DNA from: Acinetobacter nectaris CIP 110549 | GTDB lineage: Bacteria > Pseudomonadota > Gammaproteobacteria > Pseudomonadales > Moraxellaceae | Direction of reading: 5' to 3' | NCBI RefSeq assembly: GCF_000488215.1 | Contig: NZ_KI530736.1 | Coordinates: 46,878-110,877, forward strand | DNA length: 64,000 bases | Shown: in pieces, positions 25,995-36,800 of the stretch | Layout: the number at the start of each line of letters is the position of its first letter | Position numbering within the stretch: position 1 is the first letter of the stretch | Position numbers and translations under genes: made by a program | The notes under the pieces: generated by a model | Told to the model about the DNA's origin: nothing | The model's input: the letters and a program-made list of their open reading frames with translations, nothing else | The model's database searches: none

Positions 25995-26753
25995 CTAAAC
26001 GACTGCTGTCATACCACCATCTACGAATAGATTTTGTCCTGTGATGAAGTCGCTTGCTGATGAAGCAAGAAATACTAATGCCCCTGCTAGCTCTTCAGGA
26101 CGTCCCCATCGCCCTGCTGGTGTTCTCTGTTCAAGCCATGTTGTGAAATTCTTATCAGCAACAAGAGCACTATTCATATCGGTTGCAAAATAACCTGGGG
26201 ATAAAGTATTGACCTGAATATTATGACGAGCAAGGTCAGCCGTCATTCCTCGTGTTAGCAGAGCAACGCCACCCTTACTCGCAGCATATGGGGCAATTGT
26301 TTGACGTCCTAGCTCTGACTGCACAGATGCAATGTTGATAATTTTACCTGAGCCTCTATGTATCATATGAGGTACAATAAAGCGAGATACATAAAAAACA
26401 CTAGATAGATTCGTTGCGATAATGTCATCCCAATCTGAAATTGAGAACTCTGCAAACGGTGAGCGTCGCTGAATTCCAGCATTATTCACTAAAATATCGG
26501 GTGTGCCAAACTTTTCAATAAGATCTTTGACTGCTGCTTCAACACCCGCTGCATCTTGTACATCAAACAAAACTGTATCTGGTCGTATGCCATGAGACTT
26601 TTCCCACTCTATGGCAGCACTGTCGAGTGATTTTGAGTCACGACCATGTAAAATAACGCGTGCTCCAGCAGATGCCAGTGCACCTGCCAAAGTGTTACCA
26701 AGGCCTCTAGACGACCCCGTCACAAGAGCAAGTTTATTGCTGAGATCAAACAT
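25995..26753 (-). CDS. idnO: Gluconate 5-dehydrogenase-type SDR
   Basis: Interconverts 5-ketogluconate and gluconate with NAD(P)H. A 252-aa SDR: GSSRGLG at residues 13-19, HGRD at 36-39 (NADP-type), NNAG at 90-93 followed by IQRRSPF, Ser143, Tyr156-x3-Lys160, and SPGYFATDMN. The IQRRSP and GYFATxMN motifs are typical of IdnO/Gno gluconate 5-dehydrogenases. It follows the gluconate permease by 9 bases, after an AAGGAG ribosome site, so it belongs to the gluconate transport unit. A related 2-deoxy-D-gluconate 3-dehydrogenase (KduD) is the main alternative. Confidence 0.85.
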   Translation of the reverse strand: MFDLSNKLALVTGSSRGLGNTLAGALASAGARVILHGRDSKSLDSAAIEWEKSHGIRPDTVLFDVQDAAGVEAAVKDLIEKFGTPDILVNNAGIQRRSPFAEFSISDWDDIIATNLSSVFYVSRFIVPHMIHRGSGKIINIASVQSELGRQTIAPYAASKGGVALLTRGMTADLARHNIQVNTLSPGYFATDMNSALVADKNFTTWLEQRTPAGRWGRPEELAGALVFLASSASDFITGQNLFVDGGMTAVV

Positions 26754-26762
26754 AAAAACTCC

Positions 26763-28145
26763 TTAAAAAATTGCGTAAATTATAAGTATGAAAGCGAAGC
26801 CGATAACTGATTCTAAAGCCTGTTGCATAGTCCAAGTTTTTAATGTGTTCTTAACATCCATACCCATCAAACGCCCCATAAGCCAGAATCCACCATCATT
26901 GACATGACCTGCAAATACAGATCCTGCAGCTGTTGCCATCGTGATACAAGCGAGTTCAACTGGTGAGAAACCAGCTCCTGCTATAGCAGACCCGAGTAGC
27001 CCAGCAGTGGTTACGAGTGCAACGGTTGCAGAACCTTGAGCAACACGTAGAATGAGAGCAATTAAGTAAGCTGCGAAAATTAAAGGCAGACCAAGGCCAT
27101 TAAGGCTATCAGCGAGTGCTGTACCTATTCCTGATGCACGAAGAACACCACCAAACATACCTCCTGCACCAGTGATCAATACCACCGAGCATATAGGTCC
27201 AAGTGAGCGGTCTACGACTTTTTCAAGAGCACTGCCATGTAGACCACGACGAGTCCCAAGTACAAACATAGCAACCATAAGAGCAATAAGAAGCGCAATT
27301 TCGCTTGTACCCATTAAGGTTAGAGCACGTACCCAAGTGTGACTGCCATTAAGCATACCTGCTGAAATGAGAGCAGTGAGGCCTGTGTTCATGAAAATGA
27401 GTATTAATGGGATAGCAATGATGCCAATAACAGTTGCAGCTGATGGGGGATTAGTTGGTTCAACATCATCTGCAGGACTGCCGAAGAGGGCTAGAACAGG
27501 TAAAGGGATACGTTTATTAATAAATTTTGCCCATAGGTAACCTGAAAGATACCAAGTTGGAAGAACTACGATTAAACCGAGTATAAGCACAATGCCTAGG
27601 TTAGCGCCATAAGTCGCAGTTGCTGTAATCGGACCTGGGTGTGGCGGTAAGAAAATATGCATGACAGAAAGTGCAGATGCAGAGGTGAGACCATACAACA
27701 CTAAGTTATTGCCACCAAGACGTCTTGCAACAGCGAATACGATTGGAAGCATAACAATAAGACCTGCGTCGAAGAAAATAGGAAAACCCATAATCAATGA
27801 AGCAATACCAAGTGCGAAAGGTGCACGTTTCTCACCAAATATGCTCACCATTTTATCAGCAAGGATACGTGCTCCACCGCTAGATTCGACTAAACTACCG
27901 AGCATAGCACCAAGCCCAACGAGCAATGCGATGTGACCTAGCGTGCCACTGAAACTTGTAACAAGAACTTCAGAAATATTTTTGAGTGGGATGCCAGTAG
28001 TGATTGCTGTGAGTAGAGATACAAAGATAAGTACCAAAAAAGCATGTAACTTCAGCTTGATGACCATAAAAAGGATGAGCACAATGGCTCCAGCTGCAAT
28101 ACCCAATAAAGGGAGGGTTCCTAATGTTTGCGTCCAGCCTTCCAT
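26763..28145 (-). CDS. GntP-family gluconate:H+ symporter
   Basis: An inner-membrane gluconate permease of about 460 aa with 12-14 hydrophobic segments. GntP features are IKLKLHAFLVLIFVSLLTAITTGIP at the start, GLGAMLGSLVESSGGARILADKMV, MGFPIFFDAGLIVMLPI, FLPPHPGPITATATYGANLG and VFAGHVNDGGFWLMGRLMG near the end. I chose the ATG at 28145: GGAG lies 8 bases upstream, whereas the ATG at 28181 has no ribosome site. Co-directional with idnO (9-base gap). The 386 bases upstream toward gntK hold its likely promoter and one hairpin. Confidence 0.88.
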   Translation of the reverse strand: MEGWTQTLGTLPLLGIAAGAIVLILFMVIKLKLHAFLVLIFVSLLTAITTGIPLKNISEVLVTSFSGTLGHIALLVGLGAMLGSLVESSGGARILADKMVSIFGEKRAPFALGIASLIMGFPIFFDAGLIVMLPIVFAVARRLGGNNLVLYGLTSASALSVMHIFLPPHPGPITATATYGANLGIVLILGLIVVLPTWYLSGYLWAKFINKRIPLPVLALFGSPADDVEPTNPPSAATVIGIIAIPLILIFMNTGLTALISAGMLNGSHTWVRALTLMGTSEIALLIALMVAMFVLGTRRGLHGSALEKVVDRSLGPICSVVLITGAGGMFGGVLRASGIGTALADSLNGLGLPLIFAAYLIALILRVAQGSATVALVTTAGLLGSAIAGAGFSPVELACITMATAAGSVFAGHVNDGGFWLMGRLMGMDVKNTLKTWTMQQALESVIGFAFILIIYAIF

Positions 28146-28467
28146 TTCAAATTCTCCATTGAACGACGCGACCACAGTCATAAATGTGTCTGTGGTTGAT
28201 GCTTAATACATGATGCTGTTCATAAGCACCATAAAGAAAATTCCTTTTTCTTTTAAATAGGCTTTTTTATAAAAACTTATTCAGTTTAGTTTTGATGAAA
28301 CTTTAAAAAATATTTCAGCTATATTTCTAAATTTAATGATAGCCATAAACCATAATTGATTTATCAAAATTTTGTAGAAAATTAGACTTTTTACCTTGAA
28401 TATAATCAAACTAAGTAACTAATTTTTAATAAAAATAATCTAATCATGTAAGGCATGCTTTAAATAC

Positions 28468-28508
28468 TCCGTAGCTAATACTTAATTTTCTTAAATATTA
28501 GCTACGGA
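28468..28508 (-). terminator. Hairpin downstream of gluconokinase
   Basis: Thirteen-bp perfect stem (arms 28468-28480 and 28496-28508, 15-base loop) located 24 bases after the gntK stop on the minus strand. Followed by GTATTTAAAG, only weakly T-rich. It probably separates edd-eda-gntK from the permease unit. Confidence 0.6.
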
Positions 28509-28531
28509 AGTTCTTTATCGTTGAAAAAGGC

Positions 28532-29044
28532 TTAAAACTTGGCTAAATCGTAAGTAGTCTCTAATTTTTGGCTGATCTGTTCAACAATCTGTTTTGGTGT
28601 GAATTTAATATCAATAACAATCGCTTCACTCTCGTCTGGCTCTTCCAATGTATCGAGTTGTGTTTGCAATAGAGATGGATCAAAAAAATGGTCTTTTCGC
28701 TCCGCAAGACGATGCTTTAATAATTCATATGAGCCCTTTAAGTAGACAAACAGCACATTTTTATCATTACCACGTAAAATATCGCGATACGAGCGCTTGA
28801 GTGAAGAGCAAGTAAATACTGCTGTTTCACCCTTTCTTTGCTTATCTTCTATTACATTACGAATAGTTTGTAACCAAGGGAACCGGTCTTCATCCGTTAA
28901 AGGAATACCTTGGCTCATCTTACTTTTATTCATAGCAGAATGGTAAGTATCACCATCAATAAACTCACACGCTAAATGTGCTGATAATAACTCGCCAATT
29001 AGCGTTTTTCCTGTTCCACAGACACCCATTGCGATCACAATCAT
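28532..29044 (-). CDS. gntK: Gluconokinase
   Basis: Phosphorylates gluconate to 6-phosphogluconate, feeding Edd. A 170-aa P-loop kinase: GVCGTGKT at residues 7-14, then CEFIDGDTYHSAMNKSKMSQGIPLTDEDRFPWL, the gluconokinase signature, ACSSLK-like TCSSLKRSYRDILRG, and the lid region KGSYELLKHRLAERKDHFFDPSLLQTQLDTLE. All substrate motifs are in place. The ribosome site AAGGGAAG precedes the ATG. It lies 126 bases after eda, possibly as an own unit or in the same operon. Confidence 0.95.
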   Translation of the reverse strand: MIVIAMGVCGTGKTLIGELLSAHLACEFIDGDTYHSAMNKSKMSQGIPLTDEDRFPWLQTIRNVIEDKQRKGETAVFTCSSLKRSYRDILRGNDKNVLFVYLKGSYELLKHRLAERKDHFFDPSLLQTQLDTLEEPDESEAIVIDIKFTPKQIVEQISQKLETTYDLAKF

Positions 29045-29170
29045 GGATACTTCCCTTTTAGTTCAGTCTTCGCGTGAAATATAGATATGACACGAGACAC
29101 CTATTTTTTAAGTAAGATCAAAATCCGTTGATCTTGTTGATATAACACTTGATAGCTTTAAAATTCGTAG

Positions 29171-29800
29171 TTACTTGAGATGTAATTGACTTGCTATTTC
29201 AGCTAGACATGTAATTTCTACCCAATCTTGTGAAGCAACTACACTTTTTGGTGTTAACCACGAGCCACCAACACATACAACATTCGGTTGCTTTAAAAAA
29301 TCTGGTGCTGTTTCCGCTGTGATTCCACCCGTTGGGCAAAAACGTAAGTTAGGGAATGGACCATAAAATGCCTGAAGCATTGCGATACCACCTGCTTGTT
29401 GTGCAGGAAAGAACTTCACAATTTCATAACCTAACTCAATGGCTTGGATTAAATCACTTGGTGTCATTACACCTGGTAGCAAAGGTAAGCCAGCATCTTG
29501 CGCAGCTAAATGTAAGTCTTCAGTTAAACCAGGAGATACACCGAATTGAGCACCCGCTTTTTTGGCTTGAATACACTGTTCTGGCTTAGTAATCGTACCA
29601 ACACCCACCACAATATCATCAGCCAATTGGCTAGCACGCTCAATAGCAGCAAGCCCAGCAGCTGTACGTAAAGTAATTTCGAGAACTTTTACACCACCAG
29701 CATGTAGAGCACGTGAAACATGCTCGCCTTGTTCTGCTGAATCAAATGCCAGTACAGGAACGACTGGTCCTAATTGAACAATATCTTTAATTTGAATCAT
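29171..29800 (-). CDS. eda: KDPG aldolase (Entner-Doudoroff)
   Basis: Splits 2-keto-3-deoxy-6-phosphogluconate into pyruvate and glyceraldehyde 3-phosphate. The 209-aa class I aldolase shows EITLRT (Glu41, Arg45), VGVGTITKPEQ, the Schiff-base lysine in IVKFFPAQQAGG (Lys129), and the phosphate loop FCPTGGI. It follows edd by 25 bases with an AGGAA ribosome site, so the two are one operon. Confidence 0.95.
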   Translation of the reverse strand: MIQIKDIVQLGPVVPVLAFDSAEQGEHVSRALHAGGVKVLEITLRTAAGLAAIERASQLADDIVVGVGTITKPEQCIQAKKAGAQFGVSPGLTEDLHLAAQDAGLPLLPGVMTPSDLIQAIELGYEIVKFFPAQQAGGIAMLQAFYGPFPNLRFCPTGGITAETAPDFLKQPNVVCVGGSWLTPKSVVASQDWVEITCLAEIASQLHLK

Positions 29801-29825
29801 TAGGTATTCCTATTATTCTTAAAAC

Positions 29826-31673
29826 CTAAGAGTGAATTGTTTCATCAGTAAGTGCACCAAATACAGAAGCGCCATGCTCTGCTGGTGCAGCCGCTGTACG
29901 GAATACGCCAAATAATTCACGGCCCAGACCAATTTCGTTATCTGCCTGATGTTCTGGTTGTGCAACAGGGCGTGATTGCCAAACTTGTTCATCTAGTTCA
30001 ATATCAAGGATACCTGCTTCTGCATCAATAATGACCATATCCCCTGTTTCAACTTTAGCAATTGGTCCATTTAATAGAGCTTCAGGAGATAAATGGATTA
30101 CAGCAGGAACTTTACCTGATGCACCAGACATACGTCCGTCCGTTACTAAAGCAACATGGAAACCTTGATCTTGTAACACACCAAGTACAGGTGTTAAACG
30201 ATGCAGTTCTGGCATACCATTGGCACGTGCACCTTGAAAACGCACAACTGCAACAAAATCTCGATGTAATTCACCACGATCAAAAGCAGCTTGTACTGCT
30301 TCTTGTGAATCAAATACGATTGCAGGGGCTTTAACTTTACGATGCTTAGGTGCAACAGCAGAAATCTTAATGACACCACGTCCTAAACGACCTTGCATTA
30401 GACGTAAACCACCATCTTCTTGAAATGGTTTATCAATACTACGTAACACTTGATCATCAAGGCTTTGAGTAACACCATCAACCCAAACGAGTTTGCCATC
30501 AATTAATTTTGGCTCTTTGGTATAATGCTGTAACCCTTTTCCTGCTACGGTCGTTACATCATCATGCAATAAACCTGCTTCAAGTAGGTTTCGAATGAGG
30601 AAAGCTATTCCACCCGCAGCTTGAAAGTGGTTTACATCAGCTTTACCATTTGGATAGATTTTGGCGAGTAAAGGAACAACAGCAGATAATTCATCAAAGT
30701 CATCCCAATCAATCAGAACACCTGCAGCACGTGCAATTGCAATAAGATGCAATGTATGGTTGGTTGAACCTCCTGTAGCAAGGAGTGCTACAATCCCATT
30801 TACGATGGCTTTTTCATCAATAACATGACCGATTGGTGTATAATTTCCACGATTAACTGTTAAATCAAGTACACGAATGGCGGCTTCTGCAGTAAGTGCA
30901 TCACGCAATGGCGTATGAGGGTGAACAAATGCAGCACTTGGTAAATGTAAACCCATTACTTCCATGAGCATTTGATTACTATTTGCCGTACCATAAAACG
31001 TACATGTACCTTGTCCATGGTAGGCAGCAGATTCTGCTTCTAGTAAAGCATCTCGTCCAATTTGGCCTGTTGCAAACTTCTGACGAATCTTGGCTTTATC
31101 ATCGTTAGATAATCCACTTGCCATTGGCCCTGCGGGCACAAAAATGGTTGGTAAATAACCAAACTGTAAAGCACCTATTAATAATCCAGGGACAATCTTG
31201 TCACAAACTCCCAAACATAATGCAGCATCAAACATATTATGAGACAGTGCAATAGCAGTGCTCATAGCTATTGTTTCACGAGAAAAAAGAGACAGTTCCA
31301 TACCTGGATTACCTTGGGTAATACCATCACACATTGCAGGTACACCACCGGCAAACTGTGCTACTCCTCCATTTTTTAGAGCTGCAGTTTTGATTAAATC
31401 TGGAAATGTTTTATAAGGTGCATGTGCCGAAAGCATTTCATTATATGAAGATATAATACCAATGTTAGGTTCATTGCCAACTTTAATAATTAATTTCTCA
31501 GTATCATCCATGCTAGCAAAGCCATGAGCCAAATTGGCACATGAGAGGACTCCTCGAGCAGGAAACTTACCTTGGGCACGTTCAATTTTCTGTAAATATG
31601 CAGAACGTGTTTTTTGACTACGTGCGATTACACGTTCGGTCACTTTTTCTAATATGGGGTTCGGCATGTCCAT
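29826..31673 (-). CDS. edd: 6-phosphogluconate dehydratase
   Basis: Entner-Doudoroff enzyme that dehydrates 6-phosphogluconate to KDPG using a [4Fe-4S] cluster. About 615 aa in the IlvD/Edd family: [27 protein letters not shown] and [11 protein letters not shown] carry two cluster-region cysteines, [16 protein letters not shown] a third, and [19 protein letters not shown] and [20 protein letters not shown] the substrate loops. The ATG at 31673 has an AAGGAG ribosome site 8 bases upstream; an ATG at 31721 extends the frame by 16 residues without one. Heads edd-eda. No GntR-type regulator gene is nearby. Confidence 0.93.
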   Translation of the reverse strand: MDMPNPILEKVTERVIARSQKTRSAYLQKIERAQGKFPARGVLSCANLAHGFASMDDTEKLIIKVGNEPNIGIISSYNEMLSAHAPYKTFPDLIKTAALKNGGVAQFAGGVPAMCDGITQGNPGMELSLFSRETIAMSTAIALSHNMFDAALCLGVCDKIVPGLLIGALQFGYLPTIFVPAGPMASGLSNDDKAKIRQKFATGQIGRDALLEAESAAYHGQGTCTFYGTANSNQMLMEVMGLHLPSAAFVHPHTPLRDALTAEAAIRVLDLTVNRGNYTPIGHVIDEKAIVNGIVALLATGGSTNHTLHLIAIARAAGVLIDWDDFDELSAVVPLLAKIYPNGKADVNHFQAAGGIAFLIRNLLEAGLLHDDVTTVAGKGLQHYTKEPKLIDGKLVWVDGVTQSLDDQVLRSIDKPFQEDGGLRLMQGRLGRGVIKISAVAPKHRKVKAPAIVFDSQEAVQAAFDRGELHRDFVAVVRFQGARANGMPELHRLTPVLGVLQDQGFHVALVTDGRMSGASGKVPAVIHLSPEALLNGPIAKVETGDMVIIDAEAGILDIELDEQVWQSRPVAQPEHQADNEIGLGRELFGVFRTAAAPAEHGASVFGALTDETIHS

Positions 31674-32091
31674 GCTGAAAGCTCCTTTACGACCGGGGAT
31701 AGCAAAATACGAACAGGTCAAATACTTTTAAAAGCAATTGAAAGATATAAATAATATTGTTCAGATAAAAGTAATATTCTGCCATACAGCAAATACTACT
31801 TTAATGCCTACATTCATTAATGGTATATAAAACTTAAGTTGTAGATTAAAAACTCAATTAAAAATTAACCATAAATATATTTAAATCTGGCTCCAAAACT
31901 ACAATGAAACTATTGCAATATCAATACTACTAAATATATTTAATTGACGTAATTTTGTAGTGTATTCGTTGATATTTAAGAGAAATGATGAAAATTTTAT
32001 CTTTATCAAAAGAGTATGAAATTAATACAAGTAAACTATTAAATTAAGATTATATTAATTTCAGAATTTTGGTGTGATGAGTTTTTATAAA
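31674..32091. other. AT-rich intergenic region upstream of edd
   Basis: No gene seen. It should hold the edd promoter, not recognisable by eye. A 10-bp inverted repeat (GAAATTAATA at 32018-32027, TATTAATTTC at 32053-32062) lies 30 bases after the glycosyltransferase stop on the minus strand and might act as its terminator. Confidence 0.4.
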
Positions 32092-33315
32092 TTAATAAAG
32101 TATTGATTTTAAATTACTTAGAGTGTTTGCGAAACTTTGATCTAAGAAAGGCTTTTGTTCACATTTTCTAAGAAAATCTTTAGCAATTTTCGTATTTCCA
32201 GACTTATATGCAGAAAAAAGAATTTGATAGTCTATCCCATAGTTGCTAATTAGTTGATCTTCAAATTCAAGAATAGTCTGTCTATCTCGATTCTTCATTA
32301 TTTTATTTGCTTCGACTGCGAAAGTTAAAGCTAACCTAAAATCATCATAAATTGTTGAGTACATAATACTTAGCTGATAAGTAGGCTCTTTTATATTAGG
32401 AAAATAGTCTTTTAAAATTAAATAAATATGTTTTGCTTTATCATTAAATTTTTTATATAACTCAAAATTACTACTCTGATGTAATGATGCTTTTAATCTG
32501 TAAAGGTCAGCAAGTTTATATCCAGCACAAAATACTTCAAAAGAACCTTTTTGAACCAAAAAATTAGAATAAAATCTGCTTTTTAACCATTTTATAGCAG
32601 AATCTACTTCTCTTAATGCACAATATGAAGTACCTATATAGAAGGTGTATCTATCTTTAAGGTATGGATTTGTTTCTCGTTCAAATGCTTCCATTAATAC
32701 TTCTAAATCTTTTTTAAGTTTAGCTTCTACATCCTTATTACGAGCTCCAAAATGGCCTGCTTGAACAAAAAAAATGTTACTATCGCTAATTAAACCATGA
32801 ACCAATTCATGTGACGTATTTTTGAAGTGTAATTCCTCGTGAATGACACCAATCCATTTTGCATAAATATCAGAGCGAAAAAGTAGTGGTTTAATATAAT
32901 TGTCTCTATTGGGAATCGCTTTATTATAGTTTTCTACTACAGGGGCTTTTGTCAGTATAGAATAGATATCTGCACTAAGCTTTGAAGAGTCTAAGAATAT
33001 TCCATCTTCACTATTAAAGCGGTCATCAGCATCCCAACTTAGAATATAGTCAGCTTTATCTTTACATTTGTTAAGTACAAGATTTCTGTTTGTAGAGAAA
33101 TCAACCCATTTTTCAGAGTAAATTTCCCCTTCTAAGTGATATTTCTTTAGATAGTCTTTAACTATGGTAATAGAATTATCACTACTACCTGTATCACTAA
33201 TGCAAAAATAGGAAATATCCTTAATATATTTTCGTAAATTATCTAATGTATCTTTAATGATATTAGCTTCATCTTTAATAATCATTGCAATCGCAATTGT
33301 AGGTTTATTCTTCAT
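32092..33315 (-). CDS. Family 2 glycosyltransferase with helical C-terminal half
   Basis: A 407-aa cytosolic glycosyltransferase. Residues 1-200 form a GT-A domain: IAIAMIIKDEANIIKDTLDNL, ISDTGSSDNSITIVKDYL (nucleotide-sugar site), FSTNRNLVLNKCKDKADYILSWDADDRF with the DxD metal motif, and WIGVIHEELH. The C-terminal half is alpha-helical with TPR-like periodicity (YTFYIGTSYCALREVDSAIKWLKSRFY, AGYKLADLYRLKASL, PTYQLSIMYSTIYDDFRLALTFA). GT2-TPR enzymes modify proteins or cell-surface sugars. It lies 488 bases downstream of the 2006-aa surface protein on the same strand; glycosylation of that protein family is a possibility, not shown. Confidence 0.8.
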   Translation of the reverse strand: MKNKPTIAIAMIIKDEANIIKDTLDNLRKYIKDISYFCISDTGSSDNSITIVKDYLKKYHLEGEIYSEKWVDFSTNRNLVLNKCKDKADYILSWDADDRFNSEDGIFLDSSKLSADIYSILTKAPVVENYNKAIPNRDNYIKPLLFRSDIYAKWIGVIHEELHFKNTSHELVHGLISDSNIFFVQAGHFGARNKDVEAKLKKDLEVLMEAFERETNPYLKDRYTFYIGTSYCALREVDSAIKWLKSRFYSNFLVQKGSFEVFCAGYKLADLYRLKASLHQSSNFELYKKFNDKAKHIYLILKDYFPNIKEPTYQLSIMYSTIYDDFRLALTFAVEANKIMKNRDRQTILEFEDQLISNYGIDYQILFSAYKSGNTKIAKDFLRKCEQKPFLDQSFANTLSNLKSILY

Positions 33316-33803
33316 TTTAAATATTCGGTAGTGTATCGAAAAGTATAAATTATGCTGTCATTATATAAGATTATTGTTGATATAAACGAATAATAGATCA
33401 AAAGCTTTGAAATGATTTTCAAGATTTTTAGAGAAGTTACAGCTTCTCCCAAAGTAATGCCTAATTCGATAACAAATACTCAAATTTTCTTTCAATTCAT
33501 ACTGTAAAAACTTACTATTCACCTGCTTATTATTTCTGAAATATGCAAAAAATTATGTCTGTAGTCACTCGCTATATGAAAATAGCTAATACTAAGTTAA
33601 TCTAGTTCTGAATTTAGGTATTTCACTATCGATAAGTTTAAACTTTTCCATACATAAGCTACAATTTTACCCGTTTTGCTATGATAAATATGAATATGCA
33701 GGCTTCAATTAGATAGAGCATAATCTCGAATCTACATTAGATTGCAAATAAACCTAAATTTCAATAAATGATTCGAATTTAGAACTCTTACGTCAAACAC
33801 AAG
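33316..33803. other. Intergenic region, no gene seen
   Basis: These 488 AT-rich bases between the glycosyltransferase and the 2006-aa surface protein hold no convincing ORF. No strong hairpin terminator was recognised, so some read-through from the surface gene into the glycosyltransferase is possible. Confidence 0.4.
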
Positions 33804-36800
33804 TTATTTATTTTTTTTAAATAGATTCTCATCAAATTTAAATCTAAAACGTAGATATGCACCTTGATGGGTTGTATCACTTTCTACCAAATCATCATCT
33901 CTATAGCCTGAAAAATTATAGCCTCCAGAAACCCATAAGTTTTCTGCTACAAGATATCCTATTTCAGCACCTAACAGAGTACGTTGACCTGATGCCACAT
34001 TTGACCACAATACACCCGTGTTTACACCTGCATCCCATTGCTCAGTAATATCATAAATACTACGTGCACTTAGCATATGAGTTACACCGCTAGATTCTAA
34101 GTTAGAAAAAGTTGTATTTACGCTTTTTACTGCATAGTTCCCAGAAATTGTAAGATCTTTCATTGGATGATAATTAAGATGATGCGATAGAATATATACA
34201 TGCTTCAAATAAGGGTTAGTTAGGTCTGATTGATTGTGATCATAACGGTATTCTACCTTTGCCAAAGCATCAAAACGATCACGCTCGGTATCACGATATG
34301 CTAAACCAAGTTGAAAACGGTTAATTAAACGGTCTCCACTGCTCGTGGTCTTGCTATTCGTTTGACTTACAATATTCTTAGCTAAAAGCGTTGTATTTTC
34401 AGAATATTTATATGCAAATCCCAATGTATTTAAGAGTGTATTGGTTTGACTTGCCCAACGACCTTCAATACGTGCAACTGTTTTCCAATTTTGGTTTTTT
34501 AAATACTCTATTCCTACTGAAGCTGCTGTACTCTCAGAGTTGCTTGTATTTAAACTAGACAGTGCTTTAGTTTGTTCAAAACTAGTATTGGTATAAATAC
34601 CTTGTCCTAGCTCCCAACGATTACGCAAGCCTATAGCGGCTTCAGCTTCACGTGTACTTACACCATCACGCACACGATATTCACTAAATGCTGTTCCATT
34701 ATTATTATATTTACTATCAAGACCAAAAACCGTAACATTTTGACGTTGGCTACTATTTAAATCATATAAACCACTCAGGCTTGAAATAAGCTCATGGCGA
34801 CCATATGCTCTTAATTTAGAGTTAATTTGATAGTTTGCACCCAAAGCAAAAACTCGACGAGTACTATCCAATACATCTTGCTCATATTCAGCAAATACAT
34901 TAGAACCTTGCCAAGGCAATTGACTCGTCAATTTTGTTCGAACTGACATACCATGATAAAGTGCGATTTGAGAGTTATCTAATGCTGTTTGTACAGCCGA
35001 TTTATCGTAATACCTTACTCCCAGTTCCAATGCAAGAATTCTGTTAATTGCACGCTCAATACTCGCAGAAGCACCTTGATTAATGCCATTTAATTGATCT
35101 TCTGTACGAATTGCCTCTAATTTTGCTAGACCAATCTTATTTAATTGAATACGTCCTTTAACACCACTTTCTTTACGACCTGAGGTAATCGATGCTGCTG
35201 TATTATAAAAATTACTGTCGGCTTGCGTATGATAAATTTTCATATCCAAGTCTTTATATACATAATTTAGTTCGATTCGCCCAGCATTCCCTGATAGCTT
35301 TCCTGACGACTTAGAGCCTGTACTCACTTGAGTTGTGCTAATTAAATCACTATAAATATTTTCTGAATGAGCTAACTCACCAATGAGCTTGCCTTTATCA
35401 TTCGCAAATTTAACGACTGTATTTACACTCGCGAGTTGGTCTTGAGTAAGTGGATTATTACTTTTTACATAAGACCCTCCTACTTTTACTTGCTTTGTTA
35501 CCTTCATTGAGCCTGAGATACCGCCCAATGTATACTTTGCACCACCTTGATCAGATTCCACGGTAATACGTAAATATACAGGGTTCAAGTTAGCATCAAC
35601 ACTAGATACAGGGTCTTTTAAATAAATACTATTACTAAAAGCATCTACTTCATAATCGGTAAAACGAGTTAGTGTGGTTCGTGCAATAATCAGTCCGGGG
35701 TTATTACGATCACGCGTAATTACTTCAACTTTTTCACTATTCTCTTGTATATCTTGAAGACTCACGCTACCTAAGCTATAAGGACCTGAGATACCAATTG
35801 CACGTTGTTCATTCACAACCTGTTGCGTATTTGTATTTGCAGCAAATGTGACGACTTTATACCGATCTGTTTCTGTTGCACTACGAATACCAGTTAAAGA
35901 GCGGTTATATTGTCCTAAAGAAAGCCCTTCATCACTTTCGGTACGAGTCACATAATCCCCATACATTATATAGGAACGACCTTTGTCTACTCGTACATAT
36001 AATTTACCTGTAGACTGGGCATCAAAGCCTTTTGTTGCGGCATCTCCATATACTGGATAATATTCATCTGGACGAATATCACGAAATAAACGCTGATTTT
36101 TACTTTTATCAGAGTCATATGCTGCTGTGAGTAGATAGTCTCCCTTAACCTGACCTTTTAAGAATAATGCAGCTCTCCCATTCGTCGTATAACGACCATG
36201 TTGAGATGAAGAAATCTCAGTTAATTCTTCCTCAAAACCATCATTTGATTTTAAATGACCAGATTGTTTTGGATCAAATCTCTTAAAATTTATAGATCCT
36301 TCAAGCATCCCTACAGCAATAATTGGGCGTAAATCTGGCAAAAAGCGTATGGGAGTACTGGCACTAAAAATACCACTTTCTACAGACAACACGCCTTCAC
36401 CAGCCTCAATTGGTGCAATAACAGGTACAACCAATGTACCCCCCTCAACAAAGACCTGAGTACCTGGTTGTTTTGGGTCTAAATCTGGCAAATCAATTTT
36501 ACCAATTGAGCTATCTAAAGTAACTGGAGTACGACTAGAGACTAACGTTCCATGTCGATCTACAACTTTTAAAACAACATTGTAATGATCATAGCCATTT
36601 GCCTGTACATTTACCTTATTCGGTTCAAGTAGAAGCTTATCTAGCTGATCAGGAGCAATAACTTCTATACGCTTTGTATCACGAATATTACCCATCATAT
36701 CTACTTGACGAGCTTCTATAGTATTACGTCCTACTTGAAGGTCGATACCAATAAAATCTAAACCTGAAACTTGCAGACTTGGTAAAACCGCGCGCTTACC

